In this document: positions 16,168 to 23,665 of the stretch, piece by piece
How positions within the stretch are numbered: position 1 is the first letter of the stretch
Layout of the letters: every line of letters starts with the position of its first letter
Assembly (NCBI RefSeq): GCF_001931485.1
Contig: NZ_MSDV01000061.1
Location: 1 to 35,996 of the forward strand
Direction of reading: 5' to 3'
Source of the DNA: Burkholderia sp. SRS-W-2-2016
GTDB taxonomy: Bacteria > Pseudomonadota > Gammaproteobacteria > Burkholderiales > Burkholderiaceae
DNA: 35,996 nt
Notes under the pieces: model-generated
Databases searched by the model: none
Seen by the model: only the letters and a program-made list of their open reading frames with translations
What the model was told of the DNA's origin: nothing
Program-made: the position numbers and the translations under genes

Positions 16168-16250
16168 CCGCGGCCTCGTTCGCGCGGGCCGCAACGCGTG
16201 GGCCGCCGGTGCGGCGCCCATTCATCCGTACTCCGAAGAAGAGGCATGCC

Positions 16251-17273
16251 GTGCCAGCAACGCCGGAATCCGCGCAAGCCGCAACTACAACCGCAACCAC
16301 CGCCACTGCGATCGGCAGCGTCTATGTGGACGCCGCGCATCTCGCGCGGCTCGAATTCCACGCGCGGGGCCTGAGCTTCGTCGCCCCGCCGCCGGTCACG
16401 AGCGTGCTGTCCGGCGGCCATGCGTCGCGTCTGCGCGGACGCGGACTCAATTTCGAAGAGATTCGCGGCTACGTGCCCGGCGACGATGTGCGCCATCTCG
16501 ACTGGAAAGCGTCGCTGCGGCTGGGCAAGCCGCTGGTGCGCGCGTATACCGAGGAGCGCGACCGGCCGCTGCTGGTCGTCGTCGATCAGCGCATGAGCAT
16601 GTTCTTCGGCTCGCGCTGCGCGTTCAAGTCGGTCACCGCGGCCGAAGTGGCCGCGCTCGCGGTATGGATGGGCTTCGCGGCCGGCGACCGGGTCGGCGGC
16701 ATCGTCTTTAACGACGCCGAGGTCGCGCACGTGAAGCCGCTGCGCAGCCGCGCGCGCATCAAACAGCTCTTCGGCACGCTCGCGCGGATGAACCGGACGT
16801 TGAGCGCCGCCAGCGACGCGCGCACCGATTACCGGCAACTCGACGCCGCGCTCGAAAGCGTGCTCAGACTCGCGGGGCACGACTACCTGATCTGCGTGAT
16901 CAGCGATTTCGCCGGAGCAGGGGAGCGCACGCGCCGTCTGTTGCGCGAGCTGTCCGCGCATAACGACGTGGTCGCGGCCGCGATTTTCGATCCGGCGTGG
17001 GAGCCGCTGCTGCAACCGGTCGAGCGGCGCTCGCCCGAGCATCGCGCGCTGGTGGTCAGCGAAGGGCGTTTGCAGGTCGAATTGCGATTTGCCGACGCGC
17101 GCGTGCGCACGCCGTTGTCGACGCTGTTCAGCGAACGGATGACCGAGGCCGCCGGCCTGTTGCGCGCGAGCGGCGTGCCGCTGATGGCGGTGTCGACCGG
17201 CGAGCCGTGCGTCGACCAGGTGCGACGGCTGTTCGGCGAGCGGGTTCGCCATCGCCTCCGGAGCGGCCTGTGA
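16251..17273 (+). CDS. DUF58 domain-containing protein
   Basis: A 340-residue protein of the DUF58 family, the usual partner of MoxR ATPases. The DUF58 signature is visible at residues about 62-100 (R-G-R-G-L-N-F-E-E-I-R-G-Y-V-P-G-D-D-V-R, then H-L-D-W-K-A-S-L-R). A VWA-like fold follows, whose metal motif reads V-D112-Q-R114-M-S116-M, so the first serine of D-x-S-x-S is arginine; I recall similar sequences in proteobacterial DUF58 proteins. Unlike many DUF58 proteins it has no N-terminal membrane pair; it starts with an Ala/Thr-rich segment. The start is a GTG at 16251 with GAGG six bases upstream; the frame extends further up into moxR but without signals. The stop overlaps the next gene's GTG start. 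Confidence 0.9.
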   Translation: MPATPESAQAATTTATTATAIGSVYVDAAHLARLEFHARGLSFVAPPPVTSVLSGGHASRLRGRGLNFEEIRGYVPGDDVRHLDWKASLRLGKPLVRAYTEERDRPLLVVVDQRMSMFFGSRCAFKSVTAAEVAALAVWMGFAAGDRVGGIVFNDAEVAHVKPLRSRARIKQLFGTLARMNRTLSAASDARTDYRQLDAALESVLRLAGHDYLICVISDFAGAGERTRRLLRELSAHNDVVAAAIFDPAWEPLLQPVERRSPEHRALVVSEGRLQVELRFADARVRTPLSTLFSERMTEAAGLLRASGVPLMAVSTGEPCVDQVRRLFGERVRHRLRSGL

Positions 17274-17806
17274 GCGCGCTCGCCGCGACGCCGGCGGCGC
17301 CCGATCCATCAGGACAGCTACACGAGCTGCGCGAATTGCCGTTGCCGTCGCCGGTGTCGTATGCGCCGCAAACGGTGGGCTGGCTGATCGTCGCCGCGCT
17401 GCTGCTGGCTTTGCTGGCCACCGCCGGGTGGTGTTACTGGCGGCGCCGTCGCCGGCAACGCTATCGACGCGCGGCGCTCGCCGAACTGCGCGCGCTCGAA
17501 GCGCGTCTTGCCGAATCGTCCGGCGACGTCGCGCTGCGCGCGAGCACGCTGGCCGCGTTGCCGGGTCTGCTCAAACGTACCGCGCTGGCGGCGGCGCCGC
17601 GCGCGCAGGTCGCGTCGCTGACCGGCGCCGACTGGCTCGCGTATCTGCAACGTACGCGCGGACATTTCGATGCGCGTAGCGGCGCGTGGCTCGCGCTCGC
17701 GAGCTATGCGCCGGCCGGGCAGGTCGCGGCCATTTCGCCGGCCGAACTCGCCGCGCTGATCGACCACGCGCGCGACTGGATCGAACATCATCATGTGGAA
17801 ATTTGA
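17270..17806 (+). CDS. DUF4381 domain-containing membrane protein
   Basis: A 178-residue protein with one transmembrane helix (about residues 37-58, G-W-L-I-V-A-A-L-L-L-A-L-L-A) followed by a very basic W-R-R-R-R-R-Q-R-Y-R-R stop-transfer segment and a soluble helical cytoplasmic domain. This matches DUF4381, found almost only inside MoxR/Bat operons. The family's short N-terminal periplasmic motif L-R-E-L-P-L-P is present. Translation starts at a GTG at 17270, overlapping the DUF58 stop in a GTGA arrangement, and its own 3' end overlaps the next VWA gene by 14 bases. It is probably an adaptor joining the ATPase/DUF58 part to the membrane VWA proteins; this is inferred from context. Confidence 0.88.
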   Translation: MSALAATPAAPDPSGQLHELRELPLPSPVSYAPQTVGWLIVAALLLALLATAGWCYWRRRRRQRYRRAALAELRALEARLAESSGDVALRASTLAALPGLLKRTALAAAPRAQVASLTGADWLAYLQRTRGHFDARSGAWLALASYAPAGQVAAISPAELAALIDHARDWIEHHHVEI

Positions 17807-18851
17807 TCTGCCGTGGATGTTCGTGTTGCTGCCGTTGCCGCTCTTCGTGTGGTGGTTCGCGCCGGTGTATCGGGCGCGCGCGCCGGCGGTGCGGGTGCCG
17901 TTCTTTCACGAGATGGCCGGCGCGGCCGGCGAGAAGCCCGCGCCCGGCGGGGTGCGTCTGCGACGCAACTGGCTGCTGCGTCTGTCGATGCCCGTGCTGT
18001 GGATACTGCTGGTGGTCGCCGCCGCGAAGCCGGTGTTCGTCGAGGCGCCGCTGATTCACGACGAACCCGCGCGCGCGTTGATGCTCGCGATCGATCTGTC
18101 CGGCTCGATGGCGACGCGCGATTTCGTCGATGCGACCGGCGCGCGGCTGGACCGCCTGAGCGCGGTCAAACGGGTGGTGGCCGATTTCATCGCGCGGCGC
18201 GGCGGCGATCGGCTCGGTCTGGTCGTGTTCGGCGATGCCGCCTATCCGCAGGCGCCGTTGACGCTCGATCACAGCGCCGTGCGGATCCTGCTCGACCAGT
18301 TGCAGATCGGCATGGCGGGACCGCGCACCGCCATCGGCGATGCGATCGGCGTGACCGTCAAGCTGATGGACCAGAGCACCGCGCAGGAACGCGTGCTGAT
18401 CCTGCTGAGCGACGGCAACGATACGAGCAGCGCGATTCCACCTGAACAAGCCGCGCGGATCGCCAAAGCGCATCGCCTGGTTATCCATACGATCGGCATC
18501 GGCGACCCGGCCGCGAGCGGCGAAGACAAGGTCGATCTCGACGCGCTCGCGCGAATCGCGAGCATCACCGGCGGCCAGGCGTTTCGCGCGTCGGACCGCG
18601 AACAGGATCTCGCCGACGTGTACCGCACGCTCGACCGGCTCACCCCGGAAAAAGTGCGGCGCGAAACGTACCGGCCGCAGCGCGATTACTACTGGATTCC
18701 GCTGTCGATCGCGTTGACGCTGCTGGCCGCCTATCACGTGCTCGCATGGTTGAGCGCGCTGCTGCGCGCGCCACGCGGACGAGCGGCGAGCGTGACCGGC
18801 GACGCACGCGCGGCGAGCGTGCCGCTCACGGAGGCGCGCCGTGGCGATTGA
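17793..18851 (+). CDS. VWA-domain membrane protein (BatA-like)
   Basis: A 352-residue inner-membrane protein. Hydrophobic helices at about residues 7-23 and 60-78 flank a short loop, a VWA domain occupies about 94-285, and a C-terminal helix lies near 305-325 (S-I-A-L-T-L-L-A-A-Y-H-V-L-A-W). The metal-ion-dependent adhesion site is intact: D101-L-S103-G-S105-M, T179 in G-P-R-T-A-I-G-D, and D207 in L-L-S-D-G-N-D. The VWA domain is expected to face the periplasm between the second and last helices. It is the only one of the three VWA-like proteins in the operon with a full MIDAS. The start overlaps DUF4381 by 14 bases and the end overlaps the next gene by 11, pointing to coupled translation. 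Confidence 0.92.
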   Translation: MWKFDLPWMFVLLPLPLFVWWFAPVYRARAPAVRVPFFHEMAGAAGEKPAPGGVRLRRNWLLRLSMPVLWILLVVAAAKPVFVEAPLIHDEPARALMLAIDLSGSMATRDFVDATGARLDRLSAVKRVVADFIARRGGDRLGLVVFGDAAYPQAPLTLDHSAVRILLDQLQIGMAGPRTAIGDAIGVTVKLMDQSTAQERVLILLSDGNDTSSAIPPEQAARIAKAHRLVIHTIGIGDPAASGEDKVDLDALARIASITGGQAFRASDREQDLADVYRTLDRLTPEKVRRETYRPQRDYYWIPLSIALTLLAAYHVLAWLSALLRAPRGRAASVTGDARAASVPLTEARRGD

Positions 18852-20442
18852 CCTGAGCGCGTTTCATTTTCTGCGGCCCGTCTGGCTCCTGCTGTTAGTG
18901 CCGGCCGTGCTGCTGCCTCTCGCGTGGCTGCGCCGCAACGACGTGCGGGCGCGCTGGCGCGGCCTGATCGAGCCGGCCTTGCTCGAGCATCTGATTGTCG
19001 GCGACACGCGCCGGCGCGCGATCCAGCCGGTGCATACGCTCGGCCTGCTGCTCGGCATCGGCGCGCTGGCGGCGGCCGGGCCCACCTGGCAGCAGGAGCG
19101 GCCGCCGTTCGATCAGGACAAGGCGCCGCTCGTCGTGGTGCTGGAACTCGCGCATTCGATGGATGCGACCGACGTCGCGCCGACCCGGCTCGAACGCGCG
19201 AAACAGAAGGTGCTCGATCTCGCGCGGGTACGCAAGGGCGCGCGCACCGGTCTGGTCGTGTTCGCGGCGAGCGGGCATCTGGTGGTGCCGCCGAGCGACG
19301 ACCCGGCGCTGCTCGAACTGTACGTGCCGGCGCTCTCGCCCGCGTTGATGCCGCGCGACGGCAAGAACGCGAGCGCCGGCCTCGACGTCGCCGAACGGCT
19401 GCTCGCCGACGATCCCGCGGCGGGCACGATCGTGTTCATCAGCGACGGTTTCGATGCTGGCCAGACCGATGCGTTCGTGCAGAAGGCGAAGTCGTTGCGT
19501 CATCAACTGCTGTGGCTCGCGGTCGGCACCGAACACGGCGGACCGCTTCGGGGTCCTGACGGTGGAATCGCGATGGATGCGGACGGCCGGCCATTGCTCG
19601 GCAGCTTCGACGCCGCCGCGATCCGCAAGGTCGCGGACGAGGCCCGCATCCCGCTCGCGAGCCTGCGCGTCGATGACGATGACATCACCTGGGTGCAGCA
19701 TCGCGCGCAGGCCTATCTCGCGCAAGCCGACGCGGCGAAACGCGTGCCGCACTGGAAGGAGAGCGGCTACTGGCTGGTGCTGCCGCTGTTGGTGCTCGCG
19801 CTGTGGAGCTTCCGGCGCGGCTGGACCGTGAAGTGGCTGCCGGCGGTGCTGCTTGCGGTCGCGTTGAACGGCTGGCCGGGTTATGCGCGGGCGGCCGGTA
19901 CGACCGACTGGCATTGGGCCGATCTGCTCGCGACGCACGATCAGCAGGGCCGCTGGTTGTTCGAGCACGGCGATTACCGGGGCGCCGCGCAACGCTTCGA
20001 CGAGCCGATGTGGAAAGGCCGCGCACAGTATCTCGCGGGCGATTACGCCGCCGCGCTCGACAGCTTTTCGCGCCTGAAAAGCGCCGCCGCGTATTTTTAT
20101 ATCGGCAATACGCTCGCGCATCTGGACGACTACGCGGCGGCGATCAAGGCCTACGACAACGCGTTGAAACTACAACCGTCGTTTCCCGACGCCGCTGCGA
20201 ATCGCGCGTTGCTGCAGAAACTGCTCGCGCAGGATCAGCGCGAACAGATGGACCCCGAACAGGAGCAACCGGATCAGATCCAGATCGACAGGAAGAAAGG
20301 GCGGGGCACCTCGGTCGTCACCGAGGGCGCGCCGCAGCCGAGTGAAGAGGTGTGGATGCGCAATCTGAATACGTCGCCGGCGCAATTTCTGCGGCAGCGG
20401 TTCGGGCAGGAATCGACGGCGCCGCGGGAGCCCGCGCAATGA
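18841..20442 (+). CDS. VWA and TPR protein (BatB/BatC-like fusion) with degenerate MIDAS
   Basis: A 533-residue membrane protein. Two N-terminal helices (about 12-30 and 63-80) precede a VWA domain (about 96-290), a third helix lies near 303-320, and a soluble C-terminal part contains tetratricopeptide repeats (about 375-460, for example A-A-Y-F-Y-I-G-N-T-L-A-H-L-D-D-Y-A-A-A-I-K). The tail is charged and Gln-rich. Thus BatB and BatC functions are fused in one chain. The MIDAS reads L-E102-L-A104-H-S106-M, so Asp and the first Ser are lost; F-I-S-D-G-F-D is kept. Metal-dependent ligand binding is therefore doubtful. The start is a GTG at 18841 with GGAGG about six bases upstream, overlapping the previous gene; the stop overlaps batD by ATGA. 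Confidence 0.9.
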   Translation: MAIDLSAFHFLRPVWLLLLVPAVLLPLAWLRRNDVRARWRGLIEPALLEHLIVGDTRRRAIQPVHTLGLLLGIGALAAAGPTWQQERPPFDQDKAPLVVVLELAHSMDATDVAPTRLERAKQKVLDLARVRKGARTGLVVFAASGHLVVPPSDDPALLELYVPALSPALMPRDGKNASAGLDVAERLLADDPAAGTIVFISDGFDAGQTDAFVQKAKSLRHQLLWLAVGTEHGGPLRGPDGGIAMDADGRPLLGSFDAAAIRKVADEARIPLASLRVDDDDITWVQHRAQAYLAQADAAKRVPHWKESGYWLVLPLLVLALWSFRRGWTVKWLPAVLLAVALNGWPGYARAAGTTDWHWADLLATHDQQGRWLFEHGDYRGAAQRFDEPMWKGRAQYLAGDYAAALDSFSRLKSAAAYFYIGNTLAHLDDYAAAIKAYDNALKLQPSFPDAAANRALLQKLLAQDQREQMDPEQEQPDQIQIDRKKGRGTSVVTEGAPQPSEEVWMRNLNTSPAQFLRQRFGQESTAPREPAQ

Positions 20443-21872
20443 GCGCGCGGCTTCGCTGCTGGTCGCGTGGCACGCGGCGATTGGCGCGCGTCGCGGCGAC
20501 GCTCGTCGTGCTGATGCCGCTCGGCCTGGTCGCGCCGCTACCGTACGCGCTGGCCGCCGATGCGCCCGCTGATGCCACCGCCAAGGTGCCCGCCGACCCC
20601 GCACCGCGCACGCTGGTGCGCGCGCATCTGGAGCCGGCCGGGCCGGTCGTGGCCGGCAGCGAGGTGAAGCTGGTGGTCGAACTGCTGACCACCAGCTGGT
20701 TTACCGAGGCGCCCGACTGGCCGCTCTTCACGGTTCCCGGCGCGATCGTCAGCCTGCCTGACGAGCAGGCGCGGAATCTGTCGGAGGATATCGACGGCGT
20801 GCGCTGGTTCGGCGTGAGCCGCGCCTACCGGATCGCGCCGCAAGCGGGCCGGACTTACGACGTCGCGCCGTTCGCGATCACGCTGCATCCGGGCGGGATC
20901 GCCACGCCGGTTCAGGTGATGACGCCCGCACTCCGGTTCGTCGCGACCTTGCCGCCCGGCGCCGAACAAATGAAGCACTTTTTCGCGGCGCCGCGCGTCA
21001 CGGTCACGCAGAAGATCGAGCCGCCCAACGGCCAGCTACGCGCCGGCGCGATCGTCACGCGATCGATTACGCAAACCGCGAGCGGCACCGAGTCGATGCT
21101 GATTCCACCGGTGGAATTCGGCGACGTCGACGGGCTCAAGCGGTATGCGCGCACGCCGGTCACGCACGACGTCGTGCAGGATCGCGCGGGACTGGTGGCC
21201 GGCGAGCGCACCGACAGCGTCGCGTACCTCGCCGATCACAGCGGCCGTTTCAGCCTGCCGCCGGTGACGATCGAATGGTGGGATACCGCGACGCAAAAGA
21301 AACAAAGCGTGGTGTTGCCCGGCGTCAAGCTATCAGTCTCGGCGGCGCACGAAAAGCCGCTGTTCGAGATTCCCGCCGATGCGCTCAGCCGCGGCGCCGC
21401 GCATCGGCTCGTGGTGATACATGGCGCGCACCTCGCGATCGCCGCGGCGCTCGTGCTCGTTTTGATCGCGCTGATCGGCGCGCGCGCAAGGCTCGCTGAC
21501 TGCGCGCGGCGTTTGCGCGGGCGGGTCCACGCGCTGCGCGAACGTTACAGGGACGGGGAGTGGCGCGCCCGCCGCAGCCTGTACGCCGCGGCGCGTCACG
21601 GCGACCTGCGACGGCTCATCCCCGCGCTTTACCGCTGGATGGAGCGGCGCGGCGATCTGGGCAAGCCCGCGCGAGTCGATCGATTGCCGGGCGGCGCTCG
21701 CGGCGATATCAGCGCCATTGCCGAGGTCGTCGCACGGCATTACGACACGGCCAGCGCAGCCGCGCAGCCGGCACCCGCCACGCCACGCGGCTTACTCGAC
21801 GCCGTGCGCGAGCTTACGAAGCGGACCCGCAAGCCGCGCCGGCGAGCGTCGCCGTTGCCTCCGCTCAATTAA
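20439..21872 (+). CDS. BatD-like envelope protein
   Basis: A 477-residue protein of the BatD group, closing the MoxR/Bat operon. A signal peptide with a long basic n-region covers about residues 1-40 (A-T-L-V-V-L-M-P-L-G-L-V core). A large periplasmic beta-rich region follows. A transmembrane helix lies near 330-350 (H-L-A-I-A-A-A-L-V-L-V-L-I-A-L-I), and a basic cytoplasmic tail of about 125 residues carries L-Y-A-A-A-R-H-G-D-L-R-R-L-I-P-A-L-Y-R-W. BatD proteins are thought to sit in the periplasm and hold the VWA proteins together. Translation starts at the ATG overlapping the VWA-TPR stop. Family membership is inferred from position and architecture as much as sequence. Confidence 0.85.
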   Translation: MSARLRCWSRGTRRLARVAATLVVLMPLGLVAPLPYALAADAPADATAKVPADPAPRTLVRAHLEPAGPVVAGSEVKLVVELLTTSWFTEAPDWPLFTVPGAIVSLPDEQARNLSEDIDGVRWFGVSRAYRIAPQAGRTYDVAPFAITLHPGGIATPVQVMTPALRFVATLPPGAEQMKHFFAAPRVTVTQKIEPPNGQLRAGAIVTRSITQTASGTESMLIPPVEFGDVDGLKRYARTPVTHDVVQDRAGLVAGERTDSVAYLADHSGRFSLPPVTIEWWDTATQKKQSVVLPGVKLSVSAAHEKPLFEIPADALSRGAAHRLVVIHGAHLAIAAALVLVLIALIGARARLADCARRLRGRVHALRERYRDGEWRARRSLYAAARHGDLRRLIPALYRWMERRGDLGKPARVDRLPGGARGDISAIAEVVARHYDTASAAAQPAPATPRGLLDAVRELTKRTRKPRRRASPLPPLN

Positions 21873-22612
21873 CGCCGGCGCCGCAGCCGGCCGTACCGTG
21901 CCGGCGACAAAGCGGCTGCCATCGCGGCCGCCATCGCGGCTGTCACGGTAATGACTTCGTGTGCGGGCTATATCGCCGGCGCTTAAAAGAAGGACTTAAA
22001 GGGCATCTAATCACGCGCCGTGCCAGCGTGCTGCCAGAGCGCTATCCATCGTATAAGTAATAGCCCGTTATATCTGTTGGCTATGCAATCCGGCACTCGG
22101 GGAATTCGATATCCAGCATTTGAAATAATCGGTAAAAAATTAGCAAACAACTTTTACCGATTATCCGAAAGCCTGCCGCATAAGGGTTACAGCGCGGAAC
22201 TCGCCGGGCGCCACCGCGATACTCGGCCCGGCACCGCGATCACCTGGTCTTGATAGCGCTCGACCGGGCACACGGATTGCACGGCGCGCCTGACAGCGAC
22301 GGGTCGGCAATTGTTAAATCTCGGCCGCATATCTAATTTGACATAAGATAAATTATCGACATTTTCGACGTGAAAAATCTGGCCCGGCTCCGGCGTTTTT
22401 CGCCAAACTCAAGACCTTTGCAGCTTACCGAAACAATCCGCACGCAGCCGATAAGCCGCCGCCAAACGTTTAGGGGAAAATCATTTGGCCGTTTCAACCC
22501 GGCGTTCAATTCGTGTGATTGCCGTGTGTACGGTGGCGTACATTGCACGCGACTGTTAAAGAATATTTTTCAATGCAGTCGTCCATCAAAAAACCAAGGG
22601 AATTTCATCGCT
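21873..22612. other. 740-bp intergenic region with AT-rich leader
   Basis: No gene could be supported here; the open frames are short and lack initiation signals. The first 100 bases are GC-rich with repeated GCCATCGCGG units and may still belong to the Bat transcript. After about 22050 the sequence becomes AT-rich. It contains the 13-bp inverted repeat listed separately and a TTGACA (22338-22343) without a good partner -10. An 11-base string CTATGCAATCC occurs at 22081-22090 in near-identical context and again over the start codon of the next gene. This is probably the long regulatory region of the oxygenase-like gene. Confidence 0.4.
22125..22164. promoter_or_regulatory. 13-bp perfect inverted repeat (operator or RNA hairpin)
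   Basis: ATAATCGGTAAAA (22125-22137) is repeated exactly in inverted orientation at 22152-22164, with a 14-base spacer. It lies in the long AT-rich space upstream of the oxygenase-like gene. There is no U-tract directly after the right arm, so a terminator is less likely than a protein-binding site or a structured leader RNA. Confidence 0.6.
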
Positions 22613-23341
22613 ATGCAATCCCTGACAGACGTGCGTGGTCCTACTGCGGCAAAGCGGATTCGAATCGATAAAAGCGTTGCATTGAAGTCGTTCGACGAGG
22701 TGATTCCTCTGGAAACGATCGCCGAAATCAACGAATTCATCGACACCCTGTTCGGCAACACCCCGCAGCGCGCGCAATCCGGTAAGAAGATCGCCGAGAT
22801 CCTGCGGCGCGGCGAAGCGTTTCGCGAACTCGAGCAGCGCATCTGCGCGAACACGCGGGCAATGGCCGCCGAGGCCGGCCGCACCGATCTACCGCTCGAA
22901 CCGTTTCACGTTCTGCGTTGCGCGAGTACGGCCAGCCTCGCGGAAAGCAACAAGCGCCACTACGATTCGCACCTGCTGACGCTGCTGATTCCATTACAGC
23001 TCGCGGACGAAGGCGTTCATAACGGCGACCTCGTGATGTGGCGCAAGCCGCGCCTGTCGGTGACGACGTTCTCCAACCTGATGTGCAAGATGCGTCACGG
23101 CGTGCTGCGCAGCCTGCCGTTCCGTTGGCGCGCGTGGCACACGCTGCACGATCTGCGGGTCGGCAACTGCAAGCGCATTCCGGTGCATCCGGGCAGCGTC
23201 TACGAATTCAACGGCTTCGCGTTGCAGCATTCGAATCTCGACGTGCAGAACGGCCAGCGCCGCACCTTGCTGATTCATTACTACGATCCGGGCCATTCGC
23301 TGGGCCTGAGCGAAATGCTACGGCGCGGCCGCATCCGTTGA
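22613..23341 (+). CDS. Probable 2-oxoglutarate/Fe(II)-dependent oxygenase
   Basis: A 242-residue cytoplasmic protein that I assign tentatively to the 2-oxoglutarate/Fe(II) oxygenase superfamily. The iron-binding facial triad is suggested by H116-Y-D118 and H206 (in F-A-L-Q-H-S-N), followed eleven residues later by R217 in Q-R-R-T-L-L, the usual 2-oxoglutarate salt-bridge position. Between them, H-P-G-S-V-Y-E-F-N-G resembles the strand preceding the distal histidine. The N-terminal 80 residues are helical and not recognised. The ATG at 22613 is chosen as the first start after AAGGG, although the spacing (about 12) is long; an upstream frame to 22370 is unlikely. It stands alone, with a hairpin after it and a 740-bp control region before it. 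The substrate is unknown. Confidence 0.68.
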   Translation: MQSLTDVRGPTAAKRIRIDKSVALKSFDEVIPLETIAEINEFIDTLFGNTPQRAQSGKKIAEILRRGEAFRELEQRICANTRAMAAEAGRTDLPLEPFHVLRCASTASLAESNKRHYDSHLLTLLIPLQLADEGVHNGDLVMWRKPRLSVTTFSNLMCKMRHGVLRSLPFRWRAWHTLHDLRVGNCKRIPVHPGSVYEFNGFALQHSNLDVQNGQRRTLLIHYYDPGHSLGLSEMLRRGRIR

Positions 23342-23665
23342 TCCTTTCCCGCTGATCCCTTCCGGGCCGCGCGCCGCGCGGCGTTTGCCGAAGCGCCGCA
23401 TGCCCTGCTTTCGCGTGGGCATGCGGCGCGCATTGTCCGATTGTCTCTGTCCGCCTGATGCCGCCCGGCGTCGCGAAGGCGAACTTTCCCTTTGCTTTTA
23501 AAGCGGCCTACACTGGTTCAAGGCTTTCTCCCGCCAGCGGCCGGGTTCCGCCCGACGCTGTGCCGACCGTCGCCCGCGCGCTCGGGCGACGGCCGTGGTG
23601 CTTCGCGAACCGCCGCGAGCCGCGCCGGTTCATGCCCAATCATCTTCCGACCGGGACGACTGATC
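23342..23665. other. Intergenic region before the permease
   Basis: This 324-bp space carries the terminator-like hairpin described separately. After it the sequence has open frames continuing into the permease gene but no ribosome binding site or conserved protein, so I treat it as non-coding leader. The permease start itself has only a weak GGGAC signal upstream. Confidence 0.4.
23393..23429 (+). terminator. Hairpin after the oxygenase-like gene
   Basis: A perfect 13-bp inverted repeat (GCGCCGCATGCCC at 23393-23405 and its complement at 23417-23429) encloses an 11-base loop, 52 bases beyond the stop codon. There is only a weak T-rich stretch downstream, so it may be a terminator or an mRNA-protecting hairpin. 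Confidence 0.6.

Noticed and set aside
22020..22253. A 77-codon frame in the leader region as a gene
   Set aside because: It lacks a ribosome binding site, has no recognisable motif, and spans the inverted repeat at 22125-22164, which fits a regulatory region better.
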